A program made the position numbers and the translations under genes. From RGIG8597 sp050872545 (GTDB lineage: Bacteria > Spirochaetota > GWE2-31-10), in the NCBI GenBank assembly GCA_050872545.1, contig JBNMHA010000021.1, positions 1 to 28,665 on the forward strand: a stretch of DNA of 28,665 nucleotides. Reading direction: 5' to 3'. Of this stretch, positions 23,344 through 28,665 are shown one piece after another. The notes below the pieces were generated by a model that saw nothing but the letters and a program-made list of their open reading frames with translations, was not told the origin of the DNA and made no database searches. Position 1 is the stretch's first letter. Each line of letters starts with the position of its first letter.

Positions 23344-25356
23344 CTACCTTATTTTTCTGTAAATAATGAAGTAATCATCCTTGAAAATTGTTTCGTATTC
23401 CGGATGAGACAAAAATTCAGTTACGATATTATATTTTTCTTCCTCGCCGGTACTAAACTTAACTTTGGATTTCGCCCAATCTGCATCTCGTCCGGAATAC
23501 ACGGAAAACAGAACGTAATCCGGACTCCGATTCGCAGCACGCAGCCCGGCAAGTTCATTTTTTACACTACTGTCGCCCATCTGCATAATCCAAGGGTCAG
23601 AAAGCAGAAATTTCTTGTTCAATGCATAATAAAACATCGGAATACTGTTAAAACATAAAAATGTATCGCTCGGTTTCATTTCCGAACGAAGTATTTTCAT
23701 TACCTTATCAACTTCTGCCGCACGTAGTTCGCCTGTTCTTATCCCGACAAAAAATGGATCGTTGATTTGCGCTGTGCAGCGAATTTTATCTACATCACGC
23801 AGATTAACATCAAAAATTTTCGAATAGCCCGACAAAACCAAAAAACCAACCATTGCGGCAACAATCAATGCCGATTCGCGTTTCTGAAAAATCTTTCCGT
23901 CGATTTCAATTTCATTTTGAATCGCCGCCATTACCGCAGGACAAAGCAGAAATGCGCCCATCAGCATTTGTTTTACTCCGGTGTTCGACCCAAGCATAGA
24001 ACAAACAGCCCACACAATTCCCCAAAATAAAAAGAAAAACAATTTGCTGCACGGTGAACGGCGAATAATCAGCAGGATATAAACCGATAAAATAAAACCA
24101 TAAAAGAAATAATACCAAGTATTCGGCAAAATTATTCCGAACACTAAAAGTTGCCCCAACGTAAAAAACGCAAATAACAGAAACTTTTCCGTTTTACCAG
24201 ACAGTCCAAACTTTTTTTCTATAAATAAAAGTATTCTGCCGCCGAAAATCCACACGCAAAGCCACAATAACGACGCCACAATAATAATCGCCGCACCTTT
24301 TGAATACAAAAGAATCAGAAACTGCAAATAAGTAACTTTTCCTTCGCCTGCAAAATTCGCTGCCGGTCCCGCAGTAACTTTTTCTGCTCTGAAAATCATG
24401 TCCCTTGCACTTTGAAGAAGCGTTACGGCAATTTCAGTCATTCCGTCAACAAAATACGAGAAAGCAGCAAGCATCAGCAGCATTGCCAACATTCCGAGAA
24501 CGAACCACATCATCTTCCCAAGAAAAACTTTCACATCACGCCGCAAAAAAGCCAGCCAACCAAAGTAGAAAAACGCAAAAATTACAAGCGTAAACATCGG
24601 CAAACGCGAAAGGATAACAAGCAAAGCAATCAATCCGGAAAAAAATGTCGCAACATTACTTTTTGATATACCGAAATTTTTTGTTGATAATGCTGAAATT
24701 TCTTTTTGATGATATGAATCTGCAAGGTAAAGAAAATAAATAAATATTGTCGACAAAAATGCCGGCATAGAGCTGTAATTCAATGCAATTTCAGCAGTTC
24801 CGCGAAGTCCGATCAACGTTCCCCAAGCGGCTGCAATTCCAAGCAGAACTGCCGCTGTACTATATTTGCGGAACATTTTGTAAACAAGCAGAAATTCTAT
24901 AGTAATCATCAAAACCGCACCTAAACGATTCCAAAACAACAGCGGCGGAGTATGCAGATTCATCCAAATGCCGTTTAAAATTGTAGAACCGATATAAAAC
25001 CTGTTTGAACTTCCTTTCATGCCGTCATTAACAAAGAACCAAGATACAGTGGAATTAAGTCCGTCATCACCGAAGTCAATTCCGAACTGCGCCCAAAAAA
25101 GCGTAACGGAAAAAACAAAAGCCGAAAGCAGCACTCCAGCATTTCGTTTGCAGTCATCTCTGCTGTGCCCTAAAATATACGCAACTGAACCAAAAAACAA
25201 TGCCGCAGCAAAAAATTCCGCAAGGCGCACATGCAGTAAAACAGCGTCATCTTTCACCGGAAACAAAAAAAACACGCAGATAAATATCAGTATTCCGACA
25301 AAAATTGCATTGGACAAAATATGTCGTTTGTCTTTGAAATAACTTTTTATATTCAT
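23344..25356 (-). CDS. Large polytopic membrane protein, GT-C-like
   Basis: 670 residues, AAGGAAG about five bases before the ATG. Roughly 13 membrane helices fill residues ~15-515, followed by a soluble C-terminal domain (~520-670). The first large non-cytoplasmic loop contains acidic GIDFGDDG, where GT-C glycosyltransferases carry their catalytic Asp. The helical bundle plus soluble tail also fits lipid-phosphate-sugar-dependent GT-C enzymes. I cannot assign a family with confidence; an O-antigen-ligase or transporter role is not excluded. It lies 30 bases after xseA and 9 bases before the MnmM-like gene, so probably in one transcript. Confidence 0.6.
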   Translation of the reverse strand: MNIKSYFKDKRHILSNAIFVGILIFICVFFLFPVKDDAVLLHVRLAEFFAAALFFGSVAYILGHSRDDCKRNAGVLLSAFVFSVTLFWAQFGIDFGDDGLNSTVSWFFVNDGMKGSSNRFYIGSTILNGIWMNLHTPPLLFWNRLGAVLMITIEFLLVYKMFRKYSTAAVLLGIAAAWGTLIGLRGTAEIALNYSSMPAFLSTIFIYFLYLADSYHQKEISALSTKNFGISKSNVATFFSGLIALLVILSRLPMFTLVIFAFFYFGWLAFLRRDVKVFLGKMMWFVLGMLAMLLMLAAFSYFVDGMTEIAVTLLQSARDMIFRAEKVTAGPAANFAGEGKVTYLQFLILLYSKGAAIIIVASLLWLCVWIFGGRILLFIEKKFGLSGKTEKFLLFAFFTLGQLLVFGIILPNTWYYFFYGFILSVYILLIIRRSPCSKLFFFLFWGIVWAVCSMLGSNTGVKQMLMGAFLLCPAVMAAIQNEIEIDGKIFQKRESALIVAAMVGFLVLSGYSKIFDVNLRDVDKIRCTAQINDPFFVGIRTGELRAAEVDKVMKILRSEMKPSDTFLCFNSIPMFYYALNKKFLLSDPWIMQMGDSSVKNELAGLRAANRSPDYVLFSVYSGRDADWAKSKVKFSTGEEEKYNIVTEFLSHPEYETIFKDDYFIIYRKIR

Positions 25357-25386
25357 AATTTCTTCCTTATTACTTAAGTAAAACTG

Positions 25387-26613
25387 CTAACTCACAACGG
25401 CTTTTATTTCACCGCTTTTTACTTTTATAGATAGATTATCTCCGGCACTGACTTTTGATGAATCAGAAATGACATTCCCGGCAGTATCATAAACCATAGC
25501 GTAGCCACGATTTAATATTTGCTGCGGATTCATTGAAATCAATTTTTCGGTGAATAATTGAACACGGTTTTTTTTGTTTTCCAACATATTTCTGAACAGC
25601 ATTTCAATTCGTTCTTCAAGATACGAATACTGCGCACAATCATTGCAAATACGCCGCATTTTTTGGTACAAAATATCTGGTTTGTATGCTTGGCAGCGGC
25701 TTTCGGCAAAAGCAAGCTGATTGCGCATAAAATTTTCAATGCGTGCTGTTAATGTACCGACACGTTCACTTAGTTCGCTATTGTTGCGGCTAACAATTTC
25801 AGCAGCAGCCGAAGGGGTCGGCGCACGCAAATCAGCGCAAAAATCTGCAATTGTGAAATCTATTTCGTGTCCTACTCCGCTTACCACGGGCACTTCACAG
25901 TCTGCAATACTGTAAGCCACTTCCGGTTCATTAAATGACCATAAATCTTCTAAAGAACCTCCGCCACGAACAACCAAAAGCACATCGACCGCATGTCTGC
26001 CTTTTTTTCTGTATTGGCTGTCCGCATAACGAATCGCCTTTGCAATTTGATATTTTGCATCATCACCCTGAACTGCCGTAGGAAACACAATAACTTTTGT
26101 CTGCGGACTGCGGCGTTTTAAAATATTCAATACATCCTGAAGTGCCGCACCGGTTGCCGATGTTACCACGCCAATGCACGTAGGATGCTCCGGAATCGGC
26201 TTCTTTCGTTCATTAGCAAAAAGCCCTTCCGATTCAAGCCTTTTTTTCAGCTGCTCAAACTTTTGGTACAAAGACCCAATTCCTGCCGGCACCATTTTTT
26301 CAACGACAATTGAATACGAACCGCCCTTTTTGTACAAACTCAAGCAACCTTCTATCAAAACAGCCTGACCGTTTTCCACCGCATTAAGCCCGGCTTCACG
26401 AAATGAAGACATTATCTGCGGCAATTTATGACGAAAAATCACTGCGTTAATTGTAGCTTCCGCATCTTTAAGGGTAAAATAACAATGACCGGAAGATGAC
26501 GGACGATACCCGGAAATTTCACCGCGCAAGTAAATGTGGTCGAAAAATCGTTCCATCGTCACTTTTAATATGTCCGTTAATTCACTTACACTGATGTAAT
26601 CTCTGTCATCCAT
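25387..26613 (-). CDS. xseA: Exodeoxyribonuclease VII large subunit
   Basis: 408 residues, within the normal range. An N-terminal OB-fold (ISVSELTDILKVTME and LRGEISGYRPSSSGHCYFTL, ~7-50) is followed by the nuclease domain: IGVVTSATGAALQDVLNILKRR, LLVVRGGGSLEDLWSFNEPE, and PVVSGVGHEIDFTIADFCAD with the APTPSAAAE stretch. Then comes a helical coiled region and a small beta-rich end. With XseB it degrades single-stranded DNA to acid-soluble oligonucleotides in both directions. No xseB gene follows; the small subunit must be encoded elsewhere. The SD before ATG 26613 is weak (GGGA). It diverges from ptsH. Confidence 0.95.
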   Translation of the reverse strand: MDDRDYISVSELTDILKVTMERFFDHIYLRGEISGYRPSSSGHCYFTLKDAEATINAVIFRHKLPQIMSSFREAGLNAVENGQAVLIEGCLSLYKKGGSYSIVVEKMVPAGIGSLYQKFEQLKKRLESEGLFANERKKPIPEHPTCIGVVTSATGAALQDVLNILKRRSPQTKVIVFPTAVQGDDAKYQIAKAIRYADSQYRKKGRHAVDVLLVVRGGGSLEDLWSFNEPEVAYSIADCEVPVVSGVGHEIDFTIADFCADLRAPTPSAAAEIVSRNNSELSERVGTLTARIENFMRNQLAFAESRCQAYKPDILYQKMRRICNDCAQYSYLEERIEMLFRNMLENKKNRVQLFTEKLISMNPQQILNRGYAMVYDTAGNVISDSSKVSAGDNLSIKVKSGEIKAVVS

Positions 26614-26720
26614 AAAAAATTATCCCGATAATCAATTTTAACTTTGTGTTGTTATACATGCAATTTATGCAAATGTCAAAACTGTTCAATTCAGCCGATA
26701 GTGTCACTTTGTAAAAACTG

Positions 26721-26748
26721 TTTACATAAAAAAATAAACATATTAAGA
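26721..26748 (+). promoter_or_regulatory. Putative promoter of ptsH
   Basis: TTTACA (26721-26726), a 16-base spacer and TAAGAT (26743-26748), about 45 bases before the ptsH ATG. The upstream stretch 26614-26720 shows no other clear element. Confidence 0.45.
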
Positions 26749-26793
26749 TGTACTGTTCTTATTAACCCAAAGTCACATCAGGAGATTAATAAA

Positions 26794-27060
26794 ATGACTA
26801 AAGGATACGCTACAGTAATAAATTCCAAAGGAATACACGCACGTCCGTCTGCTGAACTTGCAGTTGCGGCAAAATCATTCAAATCAAAAATCACACTTAA
26901 TTACAACAATAAAACTGCTAATCCGGAAAGCGTATTACAGACAATCATCCTTGAAATGTTTGAAGGTGCAAAAGTAGAAATCATCACGGAAGGAGAAGAT
27001 GAAGTTGAAGCTTTCAATAAAATCAAAGAACTTCTTGAAAAAGAGTTTGACTACAACTAA
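26794..27060 (+). CDS. ptsH: HPr phosphocarrier protein
   Basis: 88 residues from ATG 26794 with AGGAG nine bases upstream; the frame upstream to 26644 encodes a Cys-rich stretch with no SD and is not part of HPr. The active-site His15 lies in SKGIHARPSAELA. Ser46, the site of HPr kinase, is kept in NPESVLQTI, and the rest matches the HPr fold. HPr passes phosphate from enzyme I to sugar-specific enzymes II, or acts as a regulator when Ser46 is phosphorylated. No enzyme I, HPr kinase or enzyme II gene lies in the window. In several spirochaetes the PTS is incomplete and HPr is thought to be mainly regulatory; whether that holds here is not visible. Confidence 0.93.
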   Translation: MTKGYATVINSKGIHARPSAELAVAAKSFKSKITLNYNNKTANPESVLQTIILEMFEGAKVEIITEGEDEVEAFNKIKELLEKEFDYN

Positions 27061-28246
27061 ACTTTTTTCATTTATACCGGCATTCATTTTTATACAAACA
27101 GCAGCTTTTTCGCTAGAGTTAAAATATAATTACGTCCCCGGTTCTAAGTTTAAGGTAGAAACCAATATAGAAGGTTCACAAACTATTAATCGCGGGACTC
27201 CGTTTTTTTATACACAATACTATAAGGTAAATACAAACATTCTGGAAGTCGATGAATCGGGAATTGCAAAGATACAAGACGACGGCTTCTATTATATAAA
27301 TGACAATATTAATAAAAATGACATTCGGGAAATCAAAGAAAATATTTTGGTGAAATATTACAAGGATTCAAAGGGAACAACTTTTGTTCCTGCCGATTCG
27401 ATTTTCCCGGTAATGAGAAATATTCCGTTGTTCACAGAAGAAAATGTTATTCCGGGAAAAACTTGGAAATCCGACGGAATGGAAGTACACGACTTTTTTT
27501 CAAGCGGTGTAATTTCACAACTGCCCGTAAAGGTTGATTATAAGTTTATAGGAGTAAGTTCCGATGATTTGCAGACTGCCGAAATTTCATATAAATGCAG
27601 CGTCGACATTACAAACAACGGAAATAATTTCATTGACCCAAAAATTTACAAAGTAATCGGAATCTCGGACAACACGCTTTTTTTCAGTCTCAAGGAAAAT
27701 AGACCACTGAAAGAAACATACAAACGTGACTATACAATAATCGCCGCATCAATGGATACATACAAATTTGTGGATTCAGGCAGCAGAGTTTGGACAGAAA
27801 TACATTCTACAATCGATAAGAAAAAGGAATTGTCAAAGATTGAAAATGATATTAAAAAGCAGGAACTTGAAGATGTTAATATTACCGAAACAACTGACGG
27901 ATTAAAGTTATCGCTTGAGAATATCAAATTTGAACCGGACAGTGCAGAGCTTACAAAACAGGAAGCTGCACGTCTGAAAGAAATTGCTAAAATACTGGCA
28001 AATTATAAAGACAAACACATAAGAATTGTAGGACATACGGCTGACCGCGGCACTCCGGAAGCACAGATGAAATTATCCGCACAAAGGGCAAAAGCTGTTT
28101 CTAAAGAACTGCTTCGTTATAATGCAATCAATCCGAAAAATACCGAAATACAGGGAAAAGGTGCAAGCGAACCGATAGCTTCAAATAAAACTGAAAATGA
28201 ACGCAAAAAAAACAGGCGCGTTGAGATTTTCATTACAGAGGAATAA
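26999..28246 (+). CDS. Exported OmpA-domain protein
   Basis: Up to 415 residues. The signal region is KLFSFIPAFIFIQTAAFS with a likely cut near residue 38, preceded by a Lys-rich 20-residue head if translation starts at ATG 26999. That ATG has AAGGAG only three bases away and overlaps ptsH by 62 bases; TTG 27047 would give a shorter, more typical head but lacks an SD. Residues ~40-290 are a beta-rich domain I do not recognise. Residues ~302-415 are an OmpA-like peptidoglycan-binding domain: IKFEPDSAEL, IVGHTADRG with Asp349, LSAQRAKAV with Arg363, and KKNRRVEIF at the end. It should anchor envelope structures to peptidoglycan in the periplasm. Co-transcription with ptsH is likely from the overlap. 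Confidence 0.82.
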   Translation: MKLKLSIKSKNFLKKSLTTTKLFSFIPAFIFIQTAAFSLELKYNYVPGSKFKVETNIEGSQTINRGTPFFYTQYYKVNTNILEVDESGIAKIQDDGFYYINDNINKNDIREIKENILVKYYKDSKGTTFVPADSIFPVMRNIPLFTEENVIPGKTWKSDGMEVHDFFSSGVISQLPVKVDYKFIGVSSDDLQTAEISYKCSVDITNNGNNFIDPKIYKVIGISDNTLFFSLKENRPLKETYKRDYTIIAASMDTYKFVDSGSRVWTEIHSTIDKKKELSKIENDIKKQELEDVNITETTDGLKLSLENIKFEPDSAELTKQEAARLKEIAKILANYKDKHIRIVGHTADRGTPEAQMKLSAQRAKAVSKELLRYNAINPKNTEIQGKGASEPIASNKTENERKKNRRVEIFITEE

Positions 28247-28276
28247 TTTTTCCCCTGCAAGGAAGAAAACCTGCGA

Positions 28277-28370
28277 TTAGATTACATGTCGCACATTATA
28301 GAACCTTGCGGTTGTTCAAAGACAATTTGCAGCCGTTGGCTGCATTGGAATGCTACTTTCTTCAAAGTGC
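28277..28370. repeat. Intergenic hairpin repeat, copy 1
   Basis: It starts with TTAGATTACATGTC (28277-28290). The core, 28304-28370, begins CCTTGCGG and contains GCAGCC-GTT-GGCTGC, then GGAATGC, ACTTTCTT and AAAGTGC. The copy at 28383-28509 has the same order with base changes. No coding frame of interest crosses it. Confidence 0.75.
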
Positions 28371-28382
28371 ATTGCCTAATGG

Positions 28383-28509
28383 TTAGATTACATGTCATTC
28401 TCGTGCGCCGACACGGGAATCTATAGTTTTTGAGTGCAAAGCCTTGCGGTAGTTTAAATGGCAATTTGCAGCCGTTGGCTGCGTTGGAATGCCACTTTCT
28501 TTAAATTGC
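28383..28509. repeat. Intergenic hairpin repeat, copy 2 with extra palindrome
   Basis: It has the same TTAGATTACATGTC head (28383-28396) and the same core (28442-28509), again with GCAGCC-GTT-GGCTGC. Outer arms can extend the stem (TGGCA with TGCCA, TTTAAA with TTTAAA). Between head and core it carries about 30 more bases than copy 1, which form the palindrome listed separately. Confidence 0.75.
28392..28422 (-). repeat. Dispersed palindrome, third copy
   Basis: It follows the plan of the 8.6 kb pair: ATGTCATTC, CGTGC, a short loop, GACACGGG and AATCT. It lies inside tandem copy 2 and overlaps its TTAGATTACATGTC head. Base changes in the arms (CTCG against CGGG) leave one mismatch. The element is nearly symmetrical, so its strand is nominal. 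Confidence 0.65.
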
Positions 28510-28512
28510 GTA

Positions 28513-28554
28513 GGCTTTCGCTAGTTCAAGCTGCAATTCGCCGAACAAGTCGGC
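28513..28554. repeat. Diverged third hairpin module
   Basis: GGCTTTCGCTAGTTCAAG then CTGCAATTCGCCG aligns with the start of the two cores (GGTNGTT, AAN, GCAATTTGC). The hairpin here is GCCG-AACAAGT-CGGC instead of GCAGCC-GTT-GGCTGC. Similarity is weaker and judged by eye. Confidence 0.4.
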
Positions 28555-28665
28555 AGTTAGAAATCGTTTTTAATTTAAAACGTGGTAAAAGTTAAGAAAG
28601 GGGAAATAGCTCTTTCAGCATGCCGCAGTTTCCCCTTTCCTATGACCTATCCCTTTCTTGGCAAG
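28555..28665. repeat. Strong inverted repeat with two competing partners at the window end
   Basis: GAAAGGGGAAA (28596-28606) pairs perfectly over 11 bases with TTTCCCCTTTC (28629-28639); the loop is 22 bases. The overlapping AAGAAAGGG (28594-28602) can instead pair with CCCTTTCTT (28651-28659). A near-palindrome CGTTTTTAATTTAAAACG lies just before (28565-28582). With the repeats above it fills 28247-28665, where no convincing gene is seen. It may be a leader or terminator of something beyond the window. Confidence 0.5.

Noticed and set aside
25357..25386. xseB next to xseA
   Set aside because: The gap is only 30 bases and the following gene is a large membrane protein; no ~70-residue XseB-like frame is present.
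26644..26793. Cys-rich N-terminal extension of HPr
   Set aside because: No SD; AGGAG before 26794 and the standard HPr length fit the short form.
28282..28464. 60-residue minus-strand open frame in the terminal repeat region
   Set aside because: It runs through repeated hairpins, has no SD, and its two parts reflect the repeat units.
28277..28554. CRISPR array
   Set aside because: Only two to three long, diverged, internally palindromic units with no uniform spacers and no cas genes nearby.

Overview
The window looks like a chromosomal segment of a low-GC spirochaete, most likely a Treponema-type gut or oral anaerobe. This rests on gene content and style, not on a database match: a Maf-type (DUF115) motility-associated glycosyltransferase, a chemotaxis receptor, a PilZ protein, lipoproteins with loose spirochaete-like lipoboxes, an HPr keeping both phosphorylation sites, and frequent TTG, GTG and other non-ATG starts set by clear Shine-Dalgarno (SD) sequences. 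No phage, insertion sequence, CRISPR array, tRNA or rRNA gene was found.

Layout. 1-289 (-): 5' part of asd. 537-4829 (+): a Memo-family protein with an eroded metal site, a PpiD/SurA-like periplasmic chaperone, and a Maf-type protein joined to it with no spacer. 5010-7788 (+): overlapping diaminobutyrate aminotransferase and decarboxylase genes, predicted to turn aspartate semialdehyde (the Asd product) into 1,3-diaminopropane. 7853-8554 (+): a small alpha/beta hydrolase of lower GC, followed by a head-to-head pair of dispersed palindromic repeats. 8699-13410: a PilZ protein (-), a lipoprotein (+), an exported type I pullulanase (+) and a small membrane protein (+). 13487-14806 (-): an SGNH-hydrolase-like lipoprotein.

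14959-18697 (-) is a housekeeping block: infC-rpmI-rplT with its own promoter, a candidate L20-type control region and a terminator; then a coiled-coil gene, zapA, a 6S RNA whose promoter lies in the end of zapA, and prfA. 18846-21802 (-): a membrane chemotaxis receptor with no periplasmic sensor domain and altered signalling-tip residues, a DEDDh exonuclease and a GT2 glycosyltransferase. surE (+) follows. Then, on the minus strand, xseA, a large GT-C-like membrane protein and an MnmM-like methyltransferase form a close cluster. On the plus strand, ptsH overlaps a gene for an OmpA-domain envelope protein.

The last ~420 bases (28247-28665) carry no convincing gene. They hold tandem, diverged hairpin repeats, another copy of the palindrome found at 8.6 kb, and a strong inverted repeat with two competing partners.

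Most notable: the 6S RNA/zapA arrangement with the RNA promoter's extended -10 sharing the zapA stop codon; the diaminopropane pair in a spirochaete-like genome; mutually exclusive hairpins between infC and rpmI; the degenerate Memo protein; and the receptor with substituted trimer-contact positions. I did not find a clearly new multi-gene system.
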